From contig NZ_JAFMYU010000019.1 in NCBI RefSeq assembly GCF_017353255.1, forward strand, positions 1 through 64,000: 64,000 nucleotides of DNA, read 5' to 3'. The notes below the pieces were generated by a model that saw nothing but the letters and a program-made list of their open reading frames with translations, was not told the origin of the DNA and did no database searches. The DNA is from Fibrella aquatilis (GTDB lineage Bacteria > Bacteroidota > Bacteroidia > Cytophagales > Spirosomataceae). Each line of letters starts with the position of its first letter. Position 1 is the stretch's first letter. The position numbers were made by a program, and so were the translations under genes. Below are positions 1 through 6,748 of this stretch, one piece after another.

Positions 1-44
1 CGCAGTCGAGACGGTCCGCCGCTGCGGGGCCTAGAGCGCGAAGC

Positions 45-71
45 CATTATTCATTATACATTGTACATTAA
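45..71. repeat. Solo arm of the ATGTACAATG palindrome family
   Basis: This AT-rich word in the leader of the first gene is, on the minus strand, the same ATGTACAATG-type sequence that forms the arms of the full palindromes at 577-682 and 42774-42869. It matches the solo copy at 43834-43867 over about 20 bases. No second arm is present here. The rest of 1-106 holds no gene. A weak promoter-like TTG (61-63) and TATCTTTC (79-86) precede the ATG at 107. Confidence 0.55.
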
Positions 72-106
72 CCTACCCTATCTTTCGCCCGTTAAAAAAA
101 CCATTC

Positions 107-574
107 ATGGAGACGAAAACAACCACCGAACAACTACAGGCCGCGAAAGCTGTTGCCGCCGAGAAACTAGATGCCATCCGCACCGAAGCGGGTGAACATC
201 TCAACGTTGCCGCCGCTAAACTGGATGAGTTGAAGGATCAGTTGGTAGCCAAGGCGCAGGAAATGGGCAAAGACATTGACGTAGAAGACCTAAAAGCCAA
301 AGCCGCGCAGCACTTCGACACCGCTAAAGCCGCCACCGCCGAAACCCTCACCCACTTGCAGGGGCAGGCCGAAACCGCCTATGCCGCTGCCGCCGCCAAA
401 GCCGATGAACTTCAGGACCTGGCCGAAGACAAGTTTGACGACGTCCGCGCCGAAGCTGCCGTGCAACTCGCGGCTGCTCAAGCCAAACTTGACGAGATCA
501 AAGCCGAAGCCGCCCAGCAAGTAGACGCTGCCACCGCCAAAGCCAAGGCTATGTGGAGTGAGTTGTTTGGGTAA
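107..574 (+). CDS. Ala/Lys/Glu-rich coiled-coil protein
   Basis: A 155-residue, strongly helical protein made almost entirely of Ala, Lys, Glu, Asp and Gln in heptad-like spacing. Blocks such as AAAKLDELKDQL and AAAQAKLDEIKAEAAQQ recur about every 33-40 residues, as in late-embryogenesis-abundant or apolipoprotein-like helical repeats. No signal peptide, cysteine or catalytic motif is seen. The ATG at 107 is the first in frame and the stop lies 2 bases before a large palindrome. A stress-protective or scaffold role is possible but only inferred from composition. Low-complexity sequence makes homology calls unreliable, so the product is best treated as a structural coiled coil of unknown function. 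Confidence 0.75.
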   Translation: METKTTTEQLQAAKAVAAEKLDAIRTEAGEHLNVAAAKLDELKDQLVAKAQEMGKDIDVEDLKAKAAQHFDTAKAATAETLTHLQGQAETAYAAAAAKADELQDLAEDKFDDVRAEAAVQLAAAQAKLDEIKAEAAQQVDAATAKAKAMWSELFG

Positions 575-576
575 GG

Positions 577-682
577 CTTCTTAATGTACAATGCATAATG
601 AACAATGTACAATGGGCTGACGCAAAAGTGTGTTCGCGTCAGCCCATTGTACATTGTTCATTATGCATTGTACATTAAGAAG
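577..682. repeat. Perfect 47-bp-arm palindrome, ATGTACAATG family
   Basis: Arms 577-623 and 636-682 are exact reverse complements around a 12-base loop (624-635). Each arm is AT-rich and built from variants of ATGTACAATG, ending inside in a GC-richer core GGGCTGACGC. It sits between convergent genes, 2 bases after the stop of the first, and its right arm covers the last 22 bases of the trehalase gene, including the stop codon. It could act as a bidirectional terminator, but the arms are far longer than that needs. Confidence 0.9.
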
Positions 683-2142
683 CCCAAATAAACCCCATTC
701 GTCCAGCCGAAGCCGTCTTGGTTGGGGTATTCGCCACCGCCGGTGGTGAGGGCGGCATCCACTACGTTGTATTTCTCGGTGAGCTTGCCCGTGGCTTTGA
801 AGACCTTGTCGTTGAGCGCCAGCCAGCGGTTGCGGCCTTCGTTGGCGGTTTCTACGTAGCCGTAGTTCAACAATCCTTTATACACGATCCATTGCAGCGG
901 TGCCCAGCCGTTGGGCCAGTCCCACTGTTGGCCGGTGTGGTTCAGCGTGGTCACCCACCCGCCCGACTGTAAGAAATCGGCCTTGAGCCGGTCATGTACG
1001 CGGCGGGCCTGTTCGGGTGTGGCCAGTTTCAGAAACAATGGAAATGCCCCTGCCAGCGTCAGGGCGGACGTTTTTTGGAAATGCGCGGCGTCGTAATCGT
1101 GGAAAAAGCCGGTTTCGTCATTCCAGCAATGATCCAGCATAGCCGTTTGGCGCTGACTGGCGAGGTAGCTGAAATCAACCGCCTGCGCCTGATTGCCCGC
1201 CCGCGTGTAGGCGTGTTGCAGGGTCTTTTCGAGTGAAAAAAGCAGGCAGTTCAAATCCACCGGCACGATGTCGGCGGTGTGGATGATGGCCATTGTTTTT
1301 TCGTCGGCAAACCACCGGCTGCTGAAATCCCAACCCGATTCGCAGGCGGCGCGGATGTGGCGGTACAGCGTTTCGGGCGCTATGCCCAGGGCTTCGGCGT
1401 CGGGGGTTAGTTCGATCTCCTGCCGGTATGATTCGGGGCGGGGCGTGGTCAGGTCATCGGCATAGTGGTTCAGCGACTGCCCGCTAAGCAGGGTGACGCG
1501 TCGTTGGTAAGTCGTTTGTCCAGAGGGCGTTACGGTCGTTTTGTGCATCCAGAAATCGTATTCTTTCTGAAGCTGCGGCAGGTAAGCAGTCAGCACGTCG
1601 GGGCCGTCGATTTCGGCCAGAAGCTGCACCATCAGGGCAAAAAACGGTGGCTGTGACCGGCTCAGGAAATACGTCCGGTTGCCGTTGGGAATGAAGCCAA
1701 CCGTGTCGATGAGATGGGCAAAATTGGCCAGCATGTCCCGAATCAAATCCGTCCGGCCCGATTCACGCAGGCCCAGCATGGTGAAGTAGCTGTCCCAGTA
1801 AAAAATTTCGTTGAACCGTCCGCCCGGCACCACATACGGGTGCGGCAGCGCCACCCGCGAATCGTGCGGTACGGGCACGTCGGCCGGGCGCGTGAGGCTG
1901 TCCCACAGGCGGTTGATATGCTCGGCGGTGCTTAGGCTGGTGTCGCTGACGTAGTCTGAGGCGGCAGGCGTTGGCACCGTAAACTGCTCATACACAAACG
2001 CTTTCAGATCAAAATCGGGTTGCTGTCGGGCTTGTTCATACAGCACCTCCAGTTGCGTCGGGTCCTGCTTCGGCACACAATCGACAAACGTTTTCTGGTC
2101 GGGAAACACCTGACCAAGCTGTACCGCGTTGAAGAGAGACAT
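661..2142 (-). CDS. treA: Trehalase, glycoside hydrolase family 37
   Basis: Hydrolyses alpha,alpha-trehalose to two glucose molecules. Both family signatures are present: PGGRFNEIFYWDSY near residues 106-119 and QWDWPNGWAP near 406. The expected catalytic acid lies in ESGWDFSSRW and the base in GGGEYPNQDGFGWTNG. Counted from the ATG at 2142 it has 493 residues, and the family start region (FPDQKTFVDC) follows directly. An upstream in-frame ATG at 2217 would add 25 residues that read through a palindrome arm, so 2142 is preferred. No signal peptide is evident from that start, suggesting a cytoplasmic TreF-like enzyme. The last residues, LMYNA, and the stop are encoded by the palindrome at 577-682. 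A sugar-type MFS gene is divergent. Confidence 0.93.
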   Translation of the reverse strand: MSLFNAVQLGQVFPDQKTFVDCVPKQDPTQLEVLYEQARQQPDFDLKAFVYEQFTVPTPAASDYVSDTSLSTAEHINRLWDSLTRPADVPVPHDSRVALPHPYVVPGGRFNEIFYWDSYFTMLGLRESGRTDLIRDMLANFAHLIDTVGFIPNGNRTYFLSRSQPPFFALMVQLLAEIDGPDVLTAYLPQLQKEYDFWMHKTTVTPSGQTTYQRRVTLLSGQSLNHYADDLTTPRPESYRQEIELTPDAEALGIAPETLYRHIRAACESGWDFSSRWFADEKTMAIIHTADIVPVDLNCLLFSLEKTLQHAYTRAGNQAQAVDFSYLASQRQTAMLDHCWNDETGFFHDYDAAHFQKTSALTLAGAFPLFLKLATPEQARRVHDRLKADFLQSGGWVTTLNHTGQQWDWPNGWAPLQWIVYKGLLNYGYVETANEGRNRWLALNDKVFKATGKLTEKYNVVDAALTTGGGEYPNQDGFGWTNGVYLGFLMYNA

Positions 2143-2267
2143 GAGTGAAAGGGCGAGAGAGTGAAAGAGCGAATGAGCTTGCATAGCTTCGCGCTCTATT
2201 AACCGCAAAGAAATCATACTTTCAGCATTCTAAGCATTCGCTCTTCCACTCTCTCACTCTTTCACCC
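2141..2267. repeat. Imperfect palindrome between divergent genes
   Basis: Left arm about 2141-2175 and right arm about 2235-2267 match as inverted repeats with about four mismatches in 35 positions. The arm word is GAGTGAAAGRGYGAGAGAGTGRAAGAGCGAATG, itself built from degenerate GAGTGAAAG/GAGAGAGTG units. The trehalase ATG (2142) and the MFS ATG (2268) sit at the two outer ends, so each mRNA leader would begin in or contain one arm. Confidence 0.7.
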
Positions 2268-3491
2268 ATGCGCCTAAAATTTTCCCTCTTTTTGAATTAC
2301 ATCGTTTTTGCTATCCTGCTCAATAGTGTCGGGATCGTGATTTTGCAAGTCCAAGGCAGCTACGGCGTTAGTAAAACAGATGCTTCGATACTGGAGGCGT
2401 TTAAAGACCTGACCATCGCCATAGTGTCGTTTTTGGTGGCTTCCTACATTACCCGCATCGGCTACAAGCGGGCCATGCTCATTGCCCTCGGCGTTGTTAC
2501 GGTGGCCTGCTTGCTGATGCCGCAAGTACCGGCGTTTTGGACCACCAAACTGCTGTTTGCAGCCGTAGGAGCCAGTTTCGCGTTCATCAAAGTATCGGTC
2601 TTTGCCACCATTGGCCTTATTACTAAAGACACTAACGAGCACGCCAGCTTTATGAACTTCCTGGAGTCGCTGTTTATGGTGGGGGTCATGTCCACGTTTT
2701 TCTTATTCAGCGCCTTTGTCGACAATGACAATCCGGCCTCGACTAGCTGGCTCAACACCTATTATGTGCTGGCGGGCATTGCCGGGCTGGCATTTGTGCT
2801 CATGCTCACCACACCCCTCGACGAGTCGCAGATACGGGACGAGGGCAAGGCCGTGGGCCTCAATAACATCGCCGACATGCTTCAGTTGGCCCTACGCCCG
2901 CTGGTGCTGGTGTTTGTGGCTACGGCATTTGTTTACGTGCTAATGGAACAGGGACTGCAAAGCTGGCTACCCACATTTAACAAAGACTACCTGAAACTGC
3001 CTACGTCGCTGAGCATACAGATGGCCAGCATTGTGCCTGCTACCACGGCCCTGGGGCGTTTTATTGGTGGTTTTGTCCTGAAAAAAGTAGCGTGGTACTG
3101 GCTGTTAATCACCTCGCTTGTGGTAGCTGCCGCACTCTTGCTGCTGGCGCTTCCCCTGGCCGAAAAAGCCAATCTGGCAGCCGTGGCTGGCACCAACTAT
3201 GGCTGGGCCGACGCTCCGCTAGCGGCGTTTTTGTTTCCGGCCATTGGTCTGTTTATCGCGCCTATCTACCCGGCCATCAACTCGGCTATTCTGAGCAGCC
3301 TGCCCCTGAAGCAGCACGGCCCTATGGCAGGCCTGATTGTAGTGTTTTCGGCCCTGGGTGGTACCACCGGCTCACTCCTCATGGCCCGCATTTTCGAAGC
3401 TTACAACGGCCAAACCGCCTTCTATTTTCTGCTTGTGCCTATTGCCCTGCTGCTCGTGTTGCTTACCGTTTTTAGAAGAATACAGGGTTAG
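2268..3491 (+). CDS. MFS transporter, sugar-porter-like
   Basis: A 407-residue inner-membrane protein with about twelve hydrophobic segments in the two-times-six arrangement of the major facilitator superfamily. The basic cytoplasmic loop TRIGYKRAM between TM2 and TM3 fits the MFS A-motif position. The N-terminal half (LNYIVFAILLNSVGIVILQ) resembles the FHS/fucose-permease branch, but no substrate can be read from sequence. It is divergently placed from trehalase, so uptake of trehalose or of another disaccharide is a reasonable inference only. The ATG at 2268 follows directly on the palindrome arm. Length and topology look complete. Confidence 0.85.
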   Translation: MRLKFSLFLNYIVFAILLNSVGIVILQVQGSYGVSKTDASILEAFKDLTIAIVSFLVASYITRIGYKRAMLIALGVVTVACLLMPQVPAFWTTKLLFAAVGASFAFIKVSVFATIGLITKDTNEHASFMNFLESLFMVGVMSTFFLFSAFVDNDNPASTSWLNTYYVLAGIAGLAFVLMLTTPLDESQIRDEGKAVGLNNIADMLQLALRPLVLVFVATAFVYVLMEQGLQSWLPTFNKDYLKLPTSLSIQMASIVPATTALGRFIGGFVLKKVAWYWLLITSLVVAAALLLLALPLAEKANLAAVAGTNYGWADAPLAAFLFPAIGLFIAPIYPAINSAILSSLPLKQHGPMAGLIVVFSALGGTTGSLLMARIFEAYNGQTAFYFLLVPIALLLVLLTVFRRIQG

Positions 3492-3565
3492 ACGAGGGTG
3501 GTGTATCGAATCGAAAAACGCCAAGCGCTATTGGATGATTACCTATCATGTGCATAACCCGTCCT

Positions 3566-4057
3566 TTACACATCCCGGCGTTTCGCCAGCCACTGTTTCA
3601 GGGCGGGGCCAGTGCCAAAAGGCCACGGGCGGAGTTCGGGGATGGGCGTGACTTTGTAAGCTTGTAGCTCGGTGGTGTCCAGCACAATTTCGCCTTTGGC
3701 GCGGACGTGGTAGGTGAAAATAACCTCGTTGCGCTGGTAGAAGGTGTAGATGCCCAGAAACTCCACGATCTCGGCATCGAGGCCAATCTCTTCTTTCACC
3801 TCACGTAGCACGGCTTCGGCGGGTTCTTCGCCTTTTTCCAGGAAACCCGTTACGATGCCAAACCACTCGGCGGGCCAGCCAATGCTCTGCACCAGCACCA
3901 CGGCGTTGTTGTCATACTCCACAATGGCCCCCACCACCGGCAGCGGATTGTCGTAGAAAACGTAACCGCAGGGTTTCGAGCAAACGAGCCGCTCCCGTCC
4001 GGCGTTTTCGGCCAGCACCAGCGGCGCGGCGCAGTTGGGACAGAAGTTGTGTTTCAA
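3566..4057 (-). CDS. NUDIX hydrolase with N-terminal zinc ribbon
   Basis: A 163-residue pyrophosphohydrolase. Residues 1-35 carry a zinc-ribbon-like Cys set (C6, C9, C26, C30) as in NudC-type and related zinc-ribbon NUDIX proteins. Residues 71-93 carry a full NUDIX box starting GFLEKGEEPAEAV and continuing REVKEEIGL, with the metal-binding glutamates intact. It is shorter than E. coli NudC and lacks its N-terminal domain, so the substrate (NADH, nucleoside diphosphate sugar or other) is not determined. It lies downstream of the LOG-family gene in the same direction, separated by a degenerate inverted repeat, so co-transcription is uncertain. Confidence 0.9.
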   Translation of the reverse strand: MKHNFCPNCAAPLVLAENAGRERLVCSKPCGYVFYDNPLPVVGAIVEYDNNAVVLVQSIGWPAEWFGIVTGFLEKGEEPAEAVLREVKEEIGLDAEIVEFLGIYTFYQRNEVIFTYHVRAKGEIVLDTTELQAYKVTPIPELRPWPFGTGPALKQWLAKRRDV

Positions 4058-4066
4058 GGCGAGTTT

Positions 4067-4183
4067 CAGGTCTAATGTTTAATGTCCAAATTCCAAAGTT
4101 GCGATCCCGCCACGCCAACGTCTTAGCGTGTTTGTACGCTGATATTAAAACGGAACCACAACTTTAGACATTGAACCTTGGAC
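4067..4183. repeat. Degenerate inverted repeat, GTTCAATGTCTAAAGTTG family
   Basis: The left part 4067-4103 (TCTAATGTTTAATGTCC, then TTCCAAAGTTG) and the right part 4158-4183 (CAACTTTAGACATTGAACC on the plus strand) are imperfect inverted copies of the word used in the perfect palindrome at 49278-49353. It fills the junction between two tandem minus-strand genes and abuts the stop codon of the LOG gene. It looks like a decayed or one-sided member of the same family. Confidence 0.5.
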
Positions 4184-4735
4184 TTATTTTTCCTCCCAGA
4201 AGGCCTCAATCGCTGTAAGAGCATCATCTACAGACTCTGCCACGATAAGCAGGGCGCGGTTTTCAGGTTTCAGGAAACCATCGGCTACGCAGCGGTCGAG
4301 TTGCTGAAGCATAAGGTCGTAGTAGCCGTTAACGTTGATGATGGCAATGGGGCCGTCGTAGAGCTTCAGTTGCCGCCATGCCAGTATCTCGAATAACTCG
4401 TCGAAGGTGCCATAGCCTCCGGGGAGGGTGATCACGCCTTTGGCCAGGGTCACCATCTTGTATTTCCGTTCGTGCATCGTTTCCACAAAGTGCATCTCAG
4501 TCAGCGTTTTGTGGGCTACTTCCAGGCTGGCCAGGAAGTTGGGAATCACGCCCGTCACTTCACCGCCGTTGCTGAGCACGGTGTCGGCCACGGTGCCCAT
4601 GAGGCCGTAGCCCCCGCCGCCGTAGATGAGGCGGATGTTCCGCGTGGCCATTTTCTGCCCCAATTCGGTGGCGACTTCATTAAACACAGGCTTGGTCCCC
4701 GGCGAGGACCCGCAATACACGACAAGGCTTTGCAT
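4184..4735 (-). CDS. LOG family (TIGR00730) Rossmann-fold protein
   Basis: A 183-residue protein of the LOG/lysine-decarboxylase-like family; characterised members are cytokinin riboside 5'-monophosphate phosphoribohydrolases or related nucleotide hydrolases. Diagnostic motifs are present: GGGGYGLMG at 39-47, MHERK at 87-91 and PGGYGTFDE at 105-113, the last being the family's catalytic motif. The length is typical for a complete bacterial member. It is cytoplasmic, with no signal peptide. The gene follows the four-helix-bundle gene and mpl in the same direction, but a palindrome arm lies just upstream of its ATG. The physiological role in a non-plant-associated bacterium is unknown; AMP hydrolysis is one option. 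Confidence 0.9.
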   Translation of the reverse strand: MQSLVVYCGSSPGTKPVFNEVATELGQKMATRNIRLIYGGGGYGLMGTVADTVLSNGGEVTGVIPNFLASLEVAHKTLTEMHFVETMHERKYKMVTLAKGVITLPGGYGTFDELFEILAWRQLKLYDGPIAIINVNGYYDLMLQQLDRCVADGFLKPENRALLIVAESVDDALTAIEAFWEEK

Positions 4736-4780
4736 CTATTTAGTGGTAAGTGATGAACGGTAAGCGGTAAGTAGGCCGCT

Positions 4781-5212
4781 TTAAAACGTTGAGAACGCAA
4801 GGCAACTAACTATAAAGGCAAGTAAAACAGAACTTGCCTTTATAGCCAAGCTCTTCTTACGAGTTAATATCGAACTGCTCAACATCCGTAGTACGGCTTC
4901 TGTATCAGCACTGATCGATTCAAATTCGCTTTGAGTGATATACTGTGTTTTGTAGAGAAGCTCGAGCCAATATAGTGTCTCGCCAGCCTCCTTTTGAGCG
5001 ATACTCAGTTTATGAATAAAGTCAATGCCTGATTCCGCGTTCGTGGCTTCCCGGACCATTGCGCCTGGGTTTGTACCAGATCGAAGTATCTGCTTACTAA
5101 TTATTAATTCGTTTTTCTCACGAACAAGGTGCTTGTTGAGATTAACAATTCTGATGGCCAATTCTAGCGTTTTATCACGCAGTACACTGGGTTTGTGACT
5201 TTGAGGTTTCAT
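4781..5212 (-). CDS. Four-helix-bundle protein (23S rRNA IVS type)
   Basis: A 143-residue all-helical protein of the TIGR02436/PF05635 family, first known from intervening sequences in 23S rRNA genes and related to the Avd accessory protein of diversity-generating retroelements. Recognisable blocks are KTLELAIRIVNL, LRSGTNPGAMVREA, FIHKLSIAQKEA and ETLYWLELL. The ATG at 5212 gives the usual family start; an ATG at 5248 adds 12 atypical residues. The C-terminal tail after ILTRKKSL is hydrophobic and is read through a small perfect hairpin (4810-4845), so the tail may be a recent addition. The gene is visibly more AT-rich than its neighbours and sits inside a split palindrome, which suggests horizontal acquisition. 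Its molecular function is unknown. Confidence 0.9.
   Translation of the reverse strand: MKPQSHKPSVLRDKTLELAIRIVNLNKHLVREKNELIISKQILRSGTNPGAMVREATNAESGIDFIHKLSIAQKEAGETLYWLELLYKTQYITQSEFESISADTEAVLRMLSSSILTRKKSLAIKASSVLLAFIVSCLAFSTF
4810..4845. terminator. 14-bp perfect hairpin in the 3' coding end
   Basis: Arms 4810-4823 and 4832-4845 (CTATAAAGGCAAGT and its reverse complement) flank an 8-base loop. The hairpin lies inside the last codons of the four-helix-bundle gene. It resembles an element-end hairpin or a terminator overrun by the reading frame. No long T-run follows on the minus strand, so termination is uncertain. Confidence 0.5.
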
Positions 5213-5291
5213 GGACTTTTGCGTTCGATGGTTAGCCAAGTCTACCACAAAAACGATTATTATTCTAATGACCAGACCACCTACTTACCGT

Positions 5292-6671
5292 TCACCGTTC
5301 AGCACTTACCACTGACCGCAGGTCCATCCCCCCAAACGTGCCGGAACTCATCATCAGAATGACGTCAGCGTCGGGGGCGTGTTGGGTGATAAACGTTTGG
5401 AGATCAGTCAATTCGGTAAATACTTGCAGGCCGGGTTTGCTGAACGCAGCCAGTACGTCGGTGGGGGCGATGGGGGCGAGGCGCTTGATTGCCAGCGTAT
5501 GAGCGTTGTAGTAGACTGCCGCTGTATCGGCCATGTCGAGGCTGTGCGCATACTGAGCCAGAAAGTCTTTGTTGAGGCTGCTAAAGGTGTGCAACTCCAC
5601 GCAGGCCAGCAGGTGTTTGTCGGGAAACTGCGCTTTCACGGCTTCGGTAGTGGCCGTCACCTTGGAAGGCGCATGGGCAAAGTCGCGGAACACGATCTGA
5701 TCGGCGGTTTGGGCTACGGTTTCCAGCCGCCGCGCCGCCCCACCGAAGGTCTGGACGGCCTCGTAGAACTGCGCATCGGTCACGCCCAATCTATCGCAGA
5801 CGGCCATGGCCCCCGCGATGTTTTTCATGTTGTGCAAGCCAAATATGCGTAGCGGAACCTCGGTGCCGTCGGGTGTGGTCAGGTACGTATGTCCGTCGCG
5901 GATCACGTGCGGGTGAGCATCGTAGGGCACTTTTTGCACGTCCTCGCGGCCATTCTGACCCACCACGTCGAGCATGTTGTCGGTCTCGTCGAAGAGCAAC
6001 ACGCCTGATTTGGGCATCTGTTCGGCCAGCAGCTCAAACTGCGCCACGTAGCTGTCATAGGTCGGGTAAATGTTCACATGGTCCCAGGCAATGCCGCTAA
6101 TGAGGGCCATATGGGGCTGGTAATGCAAAAACTTAGGCCGCTTGTCGAGGGGCGAGGAGGCGTATTCATCACCTTCGATAATGATCACCGGCGCAGCCGT
6201 GGCCGAATGGTCGTCGGTGAGGCTGACCATGGTCTCGAACCCCTCCAGTTGCGCACCTACGAGGTAATCGAAGCGGTGGTTATGGTAGTTCAGCACGTGC
6301 AGAATCATCGACGTGATGGTGGTTTTACCGTGACTGCCGGCAATGACCACGCGCTGTTTCTGGCGGCTGTGTTCGTAGATAAATTCAGGATACGAGAAGA
6401 TAGGCAGGCCTAATTCCTGCGCACGGGCCAGTTCGGGGTTGTCGGCGCGGGCGTGCATACCCAGGATTACGGCGTCGATACCGGCGTGGATGCGTTGTGG
6501 AAACCAGCCCATTTCGGCTGGAATGAGGCCTTTTTGGGTTAATCGGCTCAGGGCAGGCTCGTAAATTTCGTCGTCGGAACCCGTGATCGTGTGGCCTTGC
6601 TGATGGAGCGCCAAGGCGAGGTTGTGCATGGCACTTCCGCCAATGGCAATGAAATGATAGGCCTGCGGCAT
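5292..6671 (-). CDS. mpl: UDP-MurNAc:L-Ala-gamma-D-Glu-mDAP ligase (Mpl)
   Basis: A cytoplasmic Mur-ligase-family enzyme of 459 residues that joins recycled murein tripeptide to UDP-N-acetylmuramic acid, returning cell-wall peptide to peptidoglycan synthesis. Seen: an N-terminal Rossmann-like domain with IAIGGSAMHNLA; the ATP-binding P-loop GSHGKTTIT at 112-120; the glutamate motif IIEGDEY; and the Mur C-terminal domain with DFAHAPSKV. The opening matches Mpl better than MurC. The length is as expected for the family. The ATG at 6671 fits the conserved start. The final residues, VVSAER, and the stop lie in the right arm of the split palindrome (5277-5315). An OmpA-type gene is divergent. Confidence 0.92.
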   Translation of the reverse strand: MPQAYHFIAIGGSAMHNLALALHQQGHTITGSDDEIYEPALSRLTQKGLIPAEMGWFPQRIHAGIDAVILGMHARADNPELARAQELGLPIFSYPEFIYEHSRQKQRVVIAGSHGKTTITSMILHVLNYHNHRFDYLVGAQLEGFETMVSLTDDHSATAAPVIIIEGDEYASSPLDKRPKFLHYQPHMALISGIAWDHVNIYPTYDSYVAQFELLAEQMPKSGVLLFDETDNMLDVVGQNGREDVQKVPYDAHPHVIRDGHTYLTTPDGTEVPLRIFGLHNMKNIAGAMAVCDRLGVTDAQFYEAVQTFGGAARRLETVAQTADQIVFRDFAHAPSKVTATTEAVKAQFPDKHLLACVELHTFSSLNKDFLAQYAHSLDMADTAAVYYNAHTLAIKRLAPIAPTDVLAAFSKPGLQVFTELTDLQTFITQHAPDADVILMMSSGTFGGMDLRSVVSAER

Positions 6672-6686
6672 GAAGATTGGTATGTA

Positions 6687-6719
6687 TTGACTGGTAGACG
6701 AAGGTAGCTACTATCTTCG
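6687..6719 (+). promoter_or_regulatory. Possible Bacteroidota promoter for the OmpA gene
   Basis: TTG at 6687-6689 and TATCTTCG at 6712-6719 (one mismatch to TAnnTTTG) are about 22 bases apart. The predicted start of transcription near 6725 would leave a 24-base leader before the ATG at 6749, which supports that start over 6731. Confidence 0.35.
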
Positions 6720-6748
6720 TTTAGCGAATAATGAGTTGCCCACTGACT

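Larger units (their letters stand above)
4741..5315. repeat. Split palindrome enclosing the four-helix-bundle gene
   Basis: Left arm about 4741-4776 (GTGGTAAGTGATGAACGG, then TAAGCGGTAAGTAGG) and right arm about 5277-5315 (its near reverse complement) are about 500 bases apart. Between them lies one gene, 4781-5212. The arm word GTGGTAAGTG is shared with the intact palindrome at 32345-32457, which has only a short loop. The right arm encodes the last residues and stop of mpl (stop at 5292-5294). This layout suggests a gene carried in the loop of a junction palindrome. Confidence 0.7.

Noticed and set aside
4781-5212. A possible diversity-generating retroelement, since the four-helix-bundle family includes Avd
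   Set aside because: No reverse transcriptase, template repeat or variable repeat is seen nearby.
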